Positions 1-7,757 of a DNA stretch of 31,141 bases are shown here, one piece after another (position 1 is the stretch's first letter; the number at the start of each line of letters is the position of its first letter). The stretch is from Palsa-739 sp036512155 (GTDB lineage: Bacteria > Actinomycetota > Thermoleophilia > Gaiellales > Gaiellaceae). The stretch is from contig DATCBD010000067.1 in assembly GCA_036512155.1 (NCBI GenBank), positions 1 to 31,141 of the forward strand, read 5' to 3'. The translations under genes and the position numbers were made by a program. The notes under the pieces are model-generated. The model did not search any database, had not been told where the DNA came from, and saw nothing but the letters and a program-made list of their open reading frames with translations.

Positions 1-495
1 CTCGAGATATGCGTCCACGGTCGTGGCCGGGTCATGCGTCTGCGTCCGCTGCAGCGCCTCGCCGCGGGCCAGGCACAGCGTCGCGTCGGCGAGGATCTCG
101 ACGGCGCCCGCGTCGCCCGTCGCGGTCAGCTCGGCGAAGGCGCGCGCGAACAGATAGTCACCGGTCGCACGTGCGGCTTCGGGCCCGTACACGGACCACG
201 CCGCCGCCTTCCCGCGCCGGAAGTGTGCGCGGTCGATGAGGTCGTCGTGGACGAGCGTCGCCATGTGCACGAGCTCGACGGCGACGCCGGCCGCGATCGA
301 CGGCTCCTCGTTCGAGGGCGTGGACAGAAAGACGAGCAGCGGCCGCAGGCGCTTGCCGCCGGCGGCGAGCGCCTCGTTTCCGACGGCGGCGACGAGGCCG
401 GGGTGGGACGCGACCGTGCGCGCCAGCCGCTCCTCGATCGCGTCGAGGTACGACTCGAGGCCGGGCGCCTCCCGGATCTCCGCCAGGCTCGTCAC
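1..495 (-). CDS. Long-chain polyprenyl diphosphate synthase (N-terminal part, cut by window edge)
   Basis: This trans-isoprenyl diphosphate synthase probably adds isopentenyl units to make the menaquinone side chain. The 165 visible codons carry the family's GKRLRP motif (about residues 40-45) and the first aspartate-rich motif, LVHDDLIDRAHFRRG, followed by a GDYLFARAF helix. The second DDxxD motif would lie beyond the left edge. The start is GTG at 495, overlapping the TGA of the upstream methyltransferase gene by three bases, so the two are translationally coupled. Placement directly after menG/ubiE matches the Bacillus hepS-menG-hepT order, where hepT is the catalytic heptaprenyl diphosphate synthase subunit. 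Chain length cannot be told from the visible part. Confidence 0.9.
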   Translation of the reverse strand, partial: MTSLAEIREAPGLESYLDAIEERLARTVASHPGLVAAVGNEALAAGGKRLRPLLVFLSTPSNEEPSIAAGVAVELVHMATLVHDDLIDRAHFRRGKAAAWSVYGPEAARATGDYLFARAFAELTATGDAGAVEILADATLCLARGEALQRTQTHDPATTVDAYLE

Positions 496-1187
496 TGACC
501 GGCCTCCGCCACGTGGAGGGCGACGATACCCCCGGCGAAGAGGCGGAACCGCACGGCTGCGAAGCCCGCGTCCTCGAGCAGCGCCGCGAGCTCCTCCGGC
601 GCGGGAAAGCGGCGCACGCTCGCCGGCAGGTACGTGTAGGCCGCGCCGCCGGGCACCGCCCGGCCGATAGCAGGGACGACACGGTCGAACCACAGGCGGT
701 AGAAGGGCGCGAGGGCGCCGCGCGGACGCGTGATCTCGAGGATGCCGATGCGCCCGCCTGGGCGAAGCACGCGACGGAGCTCGCGCAACCCGGCCTCGAG
801 GTCGTCGACGTTGCGAACGCCGAAGCCGACGGTGACCCCGTCGAAGGAGGCGTCGTCGAACGGCAGCGCGAGAACGTCTCCGCGCACCCACTCGATCTCG
901 CGGGATTTCGAGCGTGCGCGCTCGAGCATGGCCTCGGAGAAGTCGAGGCCGACGACGTCGGCGCCGCGCGCCCGGGCGGCGAGCGCGAGGTCGCCCGTGC
1001 CGCAGCAGGCATCGAGGACGCGGTCGCCCTTGCGCACGACCTGCTCGACGGTGATCCGCCGCCAGCGACGGTCCAGCCCGGCCGTCATCACGCGGTTCAT
1101 CGCGTCGTACACGGGTGCGATGCGGTCGAACATGCGCTGCACGCCTTCAGCCGGCAGGCGTCCCGTTTCGACCACTACTGGCCCCAC
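492..1187 (-). CDS. menG: Demethylmenaquinone methyltransferase (MenG/UbiE)
   Basis: SAM-dependent C-methyltransferase that completes the quinone ring, here most likely demethylmenaquinone to menaquinone because everything around it is menaquinone-type. The family opening is clear (MFDRIAPVYDAMNRVMTAGLD, near residues 19-39), and the SAM-binding motif VLDACCGTGDLAL lies at about 57-69. Length (231 residues) is normal. The start used is GTG at 1187, overlapping the ubiX end by 13 bases; a second in-frame GTG at 1175, directly on the ubiX stop, is an equally plausible start and would shorten the protein by four residues. It sits between ubiX and the polyprenyl synthase in one tight operon. Confidence 0.93.
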   Translation of the reverse strand: MGPVVVETGRLPAEGVQRMFDRIAPVYDAMNRVMTAGLDRRWRRITVEQVVRKGDRVLDACCGTGDLALAARARGADVVGLDFSEAMLERARSKSREIEWVRGDVLALPFDDASFDGVTVGFGVRNVDDLEAGLRELRRVLRPGGRIGILEITRPRGALAPFYRLWFDRVVPAIGRAVPGGAAYTYLPASVRRFPAPEELAALLEDAGFAAVRFRLFAGGIVALHVAEAGQ

Positions 1188-1759
1188 CGCTTGGCGGCGA
1201 CGTTCTCGAGACCGAGCTGGTCGAGCGCGCGCGCGACGATGAAGTCGACGAGGTCGTCGACCGTCTCCGCACCGTGGTAGAAGCCCGGCGCGAGGAAGAG
1301 GATGGTCGCGCCGGCCTCGCGCAGCGTGAGCATGTTGCGCAGGTGGATGGCCGAGAGCGGCGTCTCGCGCGGCATGAGGACGAGGCGGCGCTCCTCCTTG
1401 ATCGCCACCGACGCCGCGCGGTGGATGAGGTTCTGCATGGCGCCGGAGGCGATCGTCCCGAGCGTGCCCATCGAGCAGGGGCAGATGACGTAGGCGTCGA
1501 CCTTCGCCGAGCCGGACGCGTAGGGCGCCTTCCAGTCGTTCGGGTCGTACAGCGCCGCCCGCGGCGCGTGCTCGAGGAGGCGGGCGAGCGTCTCGTCCCG
1601 GGAGAGCTTCGCGTTGCCGTACAGCTCGGTGGCGAGCACCTCGACGCCGGCGCTGGACGCGCAGACGCCGATCTCGCAGTCAGCCGCGGCGAGCGCCTCG
1701 AGCAGCCGGGCAGCGTACGGAGCGCCCGAAGCGCCCGTGATCCCGAGGAATACGTGCAT
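1175..1759 (-). CDS. ubiX: Flavin prenyltransferase UbiX
   Basis: UbiX attaches a dimethylallyl group to reduced FMN to make prenyl-FMN, the cofactor of UbiD decarboxylases. The protein (194 residues) begins with the family's GITGASGAPYAARLLEAL and continues with SSAGVEVLA, PCSMGTLGTIASG, and the LMPRETPLSAIHLRNML segment that binds the phosphate and prenyl donor. It starts on ATG. Its partner ubiD lies four genes upstream in the same operon, so cofactor maker and user are co-expressed. Only 18 bases separate it from qcrC. In a menaquinone setting the pair most likely serves the decarboxylation step of the futalosine route; that is inference because no mqn genes are visible. Confidence 0.95.
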   Translation of the reverse strand: MHVFLGITGASGAPYAARLLEALAAADCEIGVCASSAGVEVLATELYGNAKLSRDETLARLLEHAPRAALYDPNDWKAPYASGSAKVDAYVICPCSMGTLGTIASGAMQNLIHRAASVAIKEERRLVLMPRETPLSAIHLRNMLTLREAGATILFLAPGFYHGAETVDDLVDFIVARALDQLGLENVAAKRWGQ

Positions 1760-1777
1760 TCCCCGGGATTCTCGCTG

Positions 1778-2614
1778 TTACCGCTTGCCCTTGGAGGATT
1801 CGAGGAAGACGGCGAGCTCGTGCAGCCTCGCCGTGCCCAGTGAGGCGAACTTCGGCATGGGCGAGCCCGGGTTCACGCAGGAGGGGCACTGGAGGTGCCT
1901 GATCTGGAAGCTGATGCCGAGGTTGCGCGTGCCGATCGCGGTCAGATCGGGGGCGCCGAGGTTCGACGAGCCGGTGCCGAGATACGTGTGACAGGCCGTA
2001 CAGCCCGCGGTCGCGAACAGCTTCGCGCCCGGGATGGCGGCCGCGGGCAGCTTCTCCTGGGTCACCCACGACGGGACGTCTGCGATCACCTCGGAGGCGA
2101 GCGCCTCCTTCGCGGTCGCACCCTTCCACGTGAGGATGCCCATGGAGAAGATCGTCAGCACGGCGGCGACCATCGCCACCGGGCGCCGCGACGGGCGCCG
2201 CTCGCGGCGCAGGTCCATGAACGGCAGCGCGAGCAGCAGGATGAGCGCGATCGTCGGGACGCCGATCGTCCCGAGGAACACCGTCTCCGGCCACTTGAAG
2301 ATGCGCAGGAGATAGAAGAGGAAGTAGAAGTACCAGTCCGGCCGCGGGACGAAGCTCACCGTCCCCGGGTCGGCCGGGGGCGCGTACTCAGGCCCGATGA
2401 GGCCCTTGTGCAGGCCGTCGTGGTGCGGCCCGTACGACGTCCACTTCCAGATGACGGCGAGGCCCACGATCACGGTGACGACGATGAGGCTCATCACCGT
2501 GTCGTGGAACATCGCGTACGGGAAGAACGACTTCCCGCGCTCCTTGACGTCCTTCTTGTAGCGCGCGAATCCCGCCCGGCGCTCGTCGAGGCCGCTCGGC
2601 TTCTCTTCCGCCAT
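1778..2614 (-). CDS. qcrC: Menaquinol:cytochrome c reductase QcrC: subunit IV fused to cytochrome c
   Basis: The 278-residue protein joins the C-terminal half of cytochrome b (subunit IV) to a monohaem cytochrome c domain, the layout of Bacillus QcrC. Membrane helices lie near residues 41-57, 95-104 with 112-133, and 147-162. The Qo-site motif is PDWY (about 92-95), the form linked to low-potential menaquinone. The haem c site is CTACH (205-209) with a likely methionine ligand in SPMPKF (Met253). Two further cysteines (CPSC, 243-246) sit just before that methionine and are not part of the usual fold. ATG overlaps the qcrB stop by one base. It should transfer electrons from the Rieske centre to a terminal oxidase or soluble cytochrome outside the membrane. 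Confidence 0.93.
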   Translation of the reverse strand: MAEEKPSGLDERRAGFARYKKDVKERGKSFFPYAMFHDTVMSLIVVTVIVGLAVIWKWTSYGPHHDGLHKGLIGPEYAPPADPGTVSFVPRPDWYFYFLFYLLRIFKWPETVFLGTIGVPTIALILLLALPFMDLRRERRPSRRPVAMVAAVLTIFSMGILTWKGATAKEALASEVIADVPSWVTQEKLPAAAIPGAKLFATAGCTACHTYLGTGSSNLGAPDLTAIGTRNLGISFQIRHLQCPSCVNPGSPMPKFASLGTARLHELAVFLESSKGKR

Positions 2615-3426
2615 CAGTCACTGCCTCCCGAGGCGCCGCCGTGCGGCGCGGGACGCGTCAACCCGGTGCGCACCGACGAGGGCTCCTCGACGACGTCGCG
2701 TCCGGCGGCCTCGCGCGACCACGGCGGCGAGGTCACGCCGAGCCGGATGACGAGGTACAGGTGCAGTGTGATGAGCGAGATGATCCCGGCCGGGATCACG
2801 AGCATGTGCAGCGAGTAGAAGAGCGACAACGTGTTGCCGTTGATCTCCTGGCCGGACCGCAGGAATTGCGCGAGCCATGGGCCGAGGAACGGCGCCGTCC
2901 CGTTCAGGTTGATGCCGACGACGCTCGCCCAGTACGCGGTCTGATCCCACGGGAGGAGATATCCGGTGAAGCCCGCCGTCAGCCCGAGCACGAGCAGCAG
3001 CACGCCGATGATCCAGTTCAGCTCGCGCGGGTACTTGTACGCGCCGAACAGGAACACGCGCCCCATGTGCAGGAACATGAGGATGATGAAGACGCTCGCG
3101 CCCCACTTGTGCATGCCGCGGACGAGCCAGCCCATCGTCAGGTGGTCGGTGATGTTCTGGATCGACGAGTACGCGTCGTGCGGCGACGGCTTGTAGTACA
3201 TCGCGAGGATCACGCCCGTTACGGCCTGGACGAGAAACGCCGTCAGCGTCGCCGAGCCAAGCGTCTGCATCCAGTTCGTGTCAGACGGGACCTTGCGGAA
3301 GAGGAAGTACTTCACGCCGCCGACGAGGCCTGAACGCTCCTCGAGCCAGTCGAGCGGATACGTCGCCGCGGCGAGCATCTGCTCACGGCGGACCTGGGCG
3401 CGACTCGGTTCGCGACGGATCGCCAT
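2614..3426 (-). CDS. qcrB: Menaquinol:cytochrome c reductase cytochrome b subunit (b6 type)
   Basis: Short cytochrome b6-like subunit (270 residues, four core helices) that binds both b haems and the quinone sites. Axial histidine pairs are His106/His120 (14 apart) and His207/His222 (15 apart); the 15-residue spacing of the second pair is the b6-type signature, not mitochondrial-type b. The quinol-site region includes GYLLPWDQTAYWA (about 155-167). The protein contains no cysteine, so the thioether anchor for haem ci found in b6f and in Bacillus QcrB is missing. The ATG at 3426 shares one base with the Rieske stop. The frame stays open upstream, but the Rieske junction and the family start MAIRREP support this start. 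Confidence 0.94.
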   Translation of the reverse strand: MAIRREPSRAQVRREQMLAAATYPLDWLEERSGLVGGVKYFLFRKVPSDTNWMQTLGSATLTAFLVQAVTGVILAMYYKPSPHDAYSSIQNITDHLTMGWLVRGMHKWGASVFIILMFLHMGRVFLFGAYKYPRELNWIIGVLLLVLGLTAGFTGYLLPWDQTAYWASVVGINLNGTAPFLGPWLAQFLRSGQEINGNTLSLFYSLHMLVIPAGIISLITLHLYLVIRLGVTSPPWSREAAGRDVVEEPSSVRTGLTRPAPHGGASGGSD

Positions 3427-4379
3427 CAGTGGTGCGGAGGCTGGAGGGGATAGAACCACTGCTCCGGACCGTCGACGTGTTGCCCCGGCCCGGACAGCTT
3501 GTACTTGTAGATCTTCGCTTGGGCGCCGGTGCCGACGACGTGCGACACCGAAAACGTGCTCAGCAGCACGAGGTGGCCGTTGTCGATCTCGAACGAATAG
3601 CGATCGAGCGCGCGCACGGGCGGGCCGGCGGTGCGGTTGCCCTCGGTGTCGTACTGACCGCCGTGGCACGGGCAGCCGAAGCCCGCCGGCACGACCGGGC
3701 GCAGGAGGATCGCGCCGTTGACGGTGTGCTCGGTCACGTTCTTCTCGCCGAGGATCGCGCCGGTCGGTCCGTTCGCCTGCACCGGGCAGCCGAGGTGCGC
3801 GCAGCGGTTCGAGATGATCGTGAAGCTCGGAACGTTGTTGCCGACGGCGCCGTTGTTGCGCACGAACGCGGTGCGCCGCGACACCTCACCTTCCGAAGGA
3901 TCGACGGTGAACGTCGAGATGAACCACTTTCCGATGGGGTAGGCGTCGACCGGGCCCATGTCCACCTTGTGGCCCTTCTGGCCGAGGAACGACGGGAGCA
4001 GCGCGAAGCCCGCGACGGGAAGCGTGACGAGGCCGCCGATGATGCCTCCGAGACCGAGCGTCGCCCCTTCGAGGAAGCGGCTGCGCGGCATGCTCTCGGC
4101 AGCCGGCTTTGCTTCCGGCATGGCGGCGGCCTCCGCCGGCGTCGCCTCCCGCACCTCGGCGGTGACGGTCGGCGCCGCGCGACGCATCTCCGAAGTCGCC
4201 TCGCGCGCCCACAGGAAGCCGAATGCGATCGCGATCACGGCGCCGATCGAGGCAATGACCATCGGGTCGACGATCAGCCCGACGAGGGCGACGGCGATGC
4301 CGACGGCGAAGCCGAGCGGCCAAATGGTGGGCGACGGGCCGTGCTCGGGCGGCCCCGGTGTCATCCCCTCCTCGCGCAT
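3426..4379 (-). CDS. qcrA: Rieske iron-sulfur subunit of the menaquinol:cytochrome c reductase
   Basis: This is the [2Fe-2S] subunit that takes electrons from menaquinol. Two N-terminal helices (about 19-38 and 40-57) are followed by a charged stretch and a third helix (about 107-130), as in actinobacterial QcrA with three membrane spans. Cluster ligands are CAHLGC (Cys193, His195, Cys198) and CPCHGG (Cys236, Cys238, His239). The two motifs are 37 residues apart, clearly longer than the roughly 15-20 in most Rieske proteins, so there is an inserted loop. Start is uncertain: ATG at 4379 is used; ATG at 4364 has AGGAGG but only two bases before it. Followed immediately by qcrB with a one-base overlap. 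Confidence 0.93.
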   Translation of the reverse strand: MREEGMTPGPPEHGPSPTIWPLGFAVGIAVALVGLIVDPMVIASIGAVIAIAFGFLWAREATSEMRRAAPTVTAEVREATPAEAAAMPEAKPAAESMPRSRFLEGATLGLGGIIGGLVTLPVAGFALLPSFLGQKGHKVDMGPVDAYPIGKWFISTFTVDPSEGEVSRRTAFVRNNGAVGNNVPSFTIISNRCAHLGCPVQANGPTGAILGEKNVTEHTVNGAILLRPVVPAGFGCPCHGGQYDTEGNRTAGPPVRALDRYSFEIDNGHLVLLSTFSVSHVVGTGAQAKIYKYKLSGPGQHVDGPEQWFYPLQPPHH

Positions 4380-4390
4380 CCGGCCCTGAT

Positions 4391-5848
4391 TCAACCTGAT
4401 CGGGGTGTCCTTTGCGCGGGCAACCCGTACTCGGCCCAGCGCCGGTCGACGAGCGCCTTGATCTCCGGCGTCATCTCGATCTCCTCGGGCCAAGGGCGCG
4501 CACCCTCCTCCGGGAGCTTGGCGGTCGCGTCGATGCCGAGCTTGCCGCTCACGAACTGGCGAGCAGGAGCATGGTCGAGATGGTCGGTCGGCCCCTCGCT
4601 GAGGATGACGTCGCGTGCCGGATCGACGTTCGCGCCGGCGTAGAAGAGAACCTCGGCGTAGTCGTGCACGTTCACTTCGGCGTCGACGACGACGATGCAT
4701 TTCGTGAGGCTGAGCATGCCGAGGCCCCACAGCGCATGCATCACCTTCTGCGCCTGGCCCGGATACGACTTCTTGATGGAGACGATGCAGCAGTTGTGGA
4801 AGGCGCCGGCGATGGGCAGGTCGTAGTCGACGATCTCCGGCACGGTCGTGCGCACCGCGGGCAGGAAGATGCGCTCCGTCGCCTTGCCGAGCCACGCGTC
4901 CTCCTGCGGCGGCTTGCCGACGACGATGGACGGATAGATCGCGTCGCGCCGCATCGTCATCGTGGTGATGTGAAACACCGGGAACGGCTCCGCCGCCGTG
5001 TAGTAGCCGGTGTGGTCGCCGAACGGCCCTTCTTCTCCGAGCTCGTCTTTCGCGATATACCCCTCGAGAACGATCTCCGCGTTCGCTGGGACGTCGAGGT
5101 CGACGGTGACGCCGCGAACGAGCTCGACCGGCTCGCCGCGGAGGAAGCCGGCGAGCATCAGCTCGTCGACGTTCTTCGGCAGCGGCGCGCTCGCAGAATA
5201 CGCCGTGATCGGATCGAGGCCGAGCGCGACGGCGACCGGGATGCGCCCCTCGGTCGCGAGCCAGTCGGCGCGCCCGTCCTTGTGGATCTGCCAGTGCATG
5301 AAGGTGGTCGCGCGGTCGATCACTTGCATGCGGTACATGCCGACGTTGCGCGTGCCGTCGCGCGGGTCGCGCGTGATGACGGCCGGCAGCGTGATGAACG
5401 GCGCCGGGTCGCCGGGCCAGCACCGTTGAATCGGAAGGCGGCCGAGGTCGACCTCGTCGCCACGCAGGACGATCTCCTGGCACGCGCCCTTGCGCACCGT
5501 GTGCGGCAGCGAGTCGGCGATCGACTTGAGCTTCTGCAGGCCGCGCACCTTCTCGACCAGCCCGGTGGGCGGCTGCATCTCGAGGACGTCGGAGACCTTG
5601 CGCGCGACGTCGTCGAGGCGCTCGACCCCGAACGCGAGACACATGCGCCGCTCGGTTCCGAACTGGTTGATCAGCAGCGGATGCTGCGCGCCCTTCGGAT
5701 GTTTGAAGAGAAGCGCCGGCCCGCCGGCCTTCACCGTGCGGTCGACGATCTCCGTGATCTCGAGATCGGGATCGACCTCGGCCGAGACGCGGACGAGCTC
5801 GCCCTCCCGCTCGAGCAGCGCGATCCACTCGCGCAGGTCCTTGACCAC
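4391..5848 (-). CDS. ubiD: UbiD-family prenyl-FMN-dependent decarboxylase
   Basis: A 485-residue non-oxidative decarboxylase needing prenyl-FMN from UbiX. Recognisable blocks are RDGTRNVGMYRMQVIDR, the MHWQIHKDG segment and EEGPFGDHTGYYT, which carries the catalytic acidic residues of the family. The setting (ubiX, menG, polyprenyl synthase, bc complex) points to a menaquinone aromatic carboxylate rather than ubiquinone; in futalosine-pathway organisms a UbiD/UbiX pair acts on the naphthoate intermediate. Substrate is inference. Start is GTG at 5848, sharing one base with the stop of the small membrane peptide upstream. The stop lies 11 bases before the qcrA start. Confidence 0.92.
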   Translation of the reverse strand: MVKDLREWIALLEREGELVRVSAEVDPDLEITEIVDRTVKAGGPALLFKHPKGAQHPLLINQFGTERRMCLAFGVERLDDVARKVSDVLEMQPPTGLVEKVRGLQKLKSIADSLPHTVRKGACQEIVLRGDEVDLGRLPIQRCWPGDPAPFITLPAVITRDPRDGTRNVGMYRMQVIDRATTFMHWQIHKDGRADWLATEGRIPVAVALGLDPITAYSASAPLPKNVDELMLAGFLRGEPVELVRGVTVDLDVPANAEIVLEGYIAKDELGEEGPFGDHTGYYTAAEPFPVFHITTMTMRRDAIYPSIVVGKPPQEDAWLGKATERIFLPAVRTTVPEIVDYDLPIAGAFHNCCIVSIKKSYPGQAQKVMHALWGLGMLSLTKCIVVVDAEVNVHDYAEVLFYAGANVDPARDVILSEGPTDHLDHAPARQFVSGKLGIDATAKLPEEGARPWPEEIEMTPEIKALVDRRWAEYGLPAQRTPRSG

Positions 5849-5994
5849 TAGCGGCGGTGGCGGAGCCAGTGCGTCAGCTCACCAAGTGCGATCACCGCGA
5901 CGAAGAGGAGGCCGACGGCGAGCATGACGAGGACGGTCTTCTTGCCCTCCTCGGCGGCCGTCTCGACGGCGAGCAGTGGGAGCTGCGCGAGCAC
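5848..5994 (-). CDS. Small single-span membrane peptide, function unknown
   Basis: A 48-codon frame lies between the prenyl-synthase-like gene and ubiD. From the GTG at 5994 it encodes a short amphipathic lead (AVETAAEEGKK), one strongly hydrophobic segment of about 19 residues (TVLVMLAVGLLFVAVIALG) and a basic tail ending in HWLRHRR. Its TAG overlaps the GTG of ubiD, the coupling pattern of real genes in this operon. Basic residues after the helix suggest the C-terminus stays inside. No family was recognised. Its position beside quinone and bc-complex genes makes a small accessory subunit or membrane tether plausible. The GTG has no clear Shine-Dalgarno sequence. Confidence 0.55.
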   Translation of the reverse strand: MLAQLPLLAVETAAEEGKKTVLVMLAVGLLFVAVIALGELTHWLRHRR

Positions 5995-6003
5995 GGGCGG
6001 AAT

Positions 6004-6519
6004 CTATCGAAGCAGGAGGTGCGCGGCGAGCGCTTCGTCGACCGCCGTGTCGCCGGCAGCCGCGCGTGCCGCCGCCTCGAGGGGAGCGGGGTCGCCGCGG
6101 ACGCGCAGAGCCCCGCGGGCGTCGTCGAGCCGGGGGCCGGTCCCGAGGAGCGCGGCGCTCGCGGCCCAGAGCGCCCCGTCGCCGTCGGCGTCCTCGGCGC
6201 GAAGCTGGCTGCAGAGCGAGATGAGCTCGGACAGGTCGGACACGGCGTCGGTCTCCCCGAACGCGGCGATGCGCACGAGCCCGTGCGCATAGAGGTAGTC
6301 GCCGAGCAGCAGCGCGAGGTCGGGATCGGAGGGAGCGAACAGGCGCGGCGTCCCGTAGTGCGCGAGGTAGCCCTCGTAGATCGTCTCCAGCCCGACGGCG
6401 AACCGGGGCTCGGCGAGCGGCGAGAACACGGCGACGAGCTCTCGCTCGTCACTCGGGCGCAAACAACTGCGCCACAGCACGCTCTCGTCGGCGGCGCCGT
6501 CGACTATCTCGTCCCACAC
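6004..6519 (-). CDS. Small prenyl-synthase-like protein, possible non-catalytic (HepS-type) subunit
   Basis: A 171-residue soluble protein. Its middle, LFAPSDPDLALLLGDYLYAHGLVRIAA with GETDAVSDLSELI after it, lines up with the GDYLFARAF...GDAGAVEILADA helices of the polyprenyl synthase at the other end of the operon, but the aspartate-rich catalytic motif and GKRLRP are absent. Heterodimeric hepta/hexaprenyl synthases use just such a small subunit lacking DDxxD together with a catalytic one. The call is inference from the partial similarity and the operon. The start chosen is GTG at 6519, overlapping hemL by 16 bases; the frame is open further upstream inside hemL, so the exact start is uncertain. 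Confidence 0.6.
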   Translation of the reverse strand: MWDEIVDGAADESVLWRSCLRPSDERELVAVFSPLAEPRFAVGLETIYEGYLAHYGTPRLFAPSDPDLALLLGDYLYAHGLVRIAAFGETDAVSDLSELISLCSQLRAEDADGDGALWAASAALLGTGPRLDDARGALRVRGDPAPLEAAARAAAGDTAVDEALAAHLLLR

Positions 6520-7757
6520 GCCGCGATCGTCCTGTCGATGTCTTCGTCCGTGTGCGCGAGCGAGACGAACATCGCCTCGAACTGCGACGGCGCGATGTAG
6601 ATGCCGGCGTCGAGCAGATGACGGAAGAGCGCGCCGTAGCGATCGGTGTCGCAGCGCTGCGCGTCCTCGAAGTTGCGGACTGAAGCGTCCGTCATGAACA
6701 GCGTCAGCATCGCGCCGACCCGTTGCACCACGCCGAAGGATGCGAGACCGTCCGCCAACCGTGCCGATCGGCGCTCGAGCTCCGTGTATACCTGCGGGTC
6801 CCGCAGGCGCCGCAGGACGGAGAGCCCGGCCGCGGTCGCGAGCGGGTTGCCGGACAGCGTCCCCGCCTGGTACACGGGGCCGGAAGGAGCGAGCAGGTCC
6901 ATCGCGTCCGCCCGTCCGCCGAACGCCGCGAGCGGCAGGCCGCCGCCGACGATCTTGCCGAGGATGGTGAGGTCGGGCCGGACGCCGTACAGCTCCTGCG
7001 CGCCGCCGCGTGCGACGCGGAAGCCGGTGATCACCTCGTCGAACACGAGGAGCGCGCCCGATGCGTCGCACAACGCGCGCAGTAGGTCGAGGAAGCCGGG
7101 CTCCGGCGGAACGACGCCCATGTTCCCCGCGACCGGCTCGACGATGATCGCGGCGAGACCTTCGCCGTAGCGCAAGACAGCCGCGGCGACCGCTTCCGCG
7201 TCGTTGTACGGGCACACGATCGTGTCCGCGGTCACGGCGGTCGGCACGCCCGGCGTGGACGGGATGGCCAGCGTGGCGACACCGGAGCCGGCGCTTGCGA
7301 GCAGCGCATCGGCGTGGCCGTGGTATCCGCCGGCGAACTTCAGGATGCGGTCGCGCTTCGTGAATGCGCGCGCGAGCCGGAGCGCACTCATCGCCGCCTC
7401 CGTCCCGGATGAGACGAGGCGCACGCGCTCGACTGACGGGAGCGCGTCGACGATCTCGGCGGCGAGCTCGACCTCGGCCTCCGTCGGCGCGCCGAAGCTC
7501 GTGCCGCGCAACGCCGCGGCCCGCACCGCCTCGACCGTCTCCGGGTCCGCGTGGCCGAAGAGGAGCGGCCCCCACGACAGCACCCAGTCGAGGTAACGGT
7601 TCCCGTCGACGTCTTCGAGATAGGCGCCCTCGCCGCGGGCGACGAAGAACGGCTCGTCCAATCCCACCGCCTTCATCGCGCGGACCGGCGAGTTGACGCC
7701 GCCGGGAATCAGCTCGAGCGCACGCCGATAGAGATCGGAGCGAGTCGTCAGAGCCAA
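6504..7757 (-). CDS. hemL: Glutamate-1-semialdehyde 2,1-aminomutase
   Basis: PLP enzyme converting glutamate-1-semialdehyde to 5-aminolevulinate in the C5 route of haem synthesis. The 417-residue protein shows the family N-terminus (ALELIPGGVNSPVRA), the PLP phosphate region SSGTEAAMSALRLAR (about 117-130), FDEVITGFR (239-247) and the Schiff-base lysine in ILGKIVGGG (Lys268). A normal full-length member. It begins on TTG at 7757, with a 10-base overlap into hemB; the family N-terminus aligns with this start and no ATG is nearby. With hemB upstream, the operon covers two consecutive steps towards porphobilinogen. Confidence 0.95.
   Translation of the reverse strand: MALTTRSDLYRRALELIPGGVNSPVRAMKAVGLDEPFFVARGEGAYLEDVDGNRYLDWVLSWGPLLFGHADPETVEAVRAAALRGTSFGAPTEAEVELAAEIVDALPSVERVRLVSSGTEAAMSALRLARAFTKRDRILKFAGGYHGHADALLASAGSGVATLAIPSTPGVPTAVTADTIVCPYNDAEAVAAAVLRYGEGLAAIIVEPVAGNMGVVPPEPGFLDLLRALCDASGALLVFDEVITGFRVARGGAQELYGVRPDLTILGKIVGGGLPLAAFGGRADAMDLLAPSGPVYQAGTLSGNPLATAAGLSVLRRLRDPQVYTELERRSARLADGLASFGVVQRVGAMLTLFMTDASVRNFEDAQRCDTDRYGALFRHLLDAGIYIAPSQFEAMFVSLAHTDEDIDRTIAACGTR

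Noticed and set aside
3426..5828. An open frame of 800 codons that joins the Rieske gene with 480 upstream codons
   Set aside because: The upstream part lies in another frame of ubiD, is arginine-rich and has no family pattern; the Rieske protein begins at the helix following ATG 4379. Long GC-rich shadow frames are expected here.
4412..5851. A 479-codon plus-strand frame antisense to ubiD
   Set aside because: Full overlap with a confidently identified gene; composition is arginine and aspartate rich as expected for a GC-rich antisense frame, with no domain pattern.
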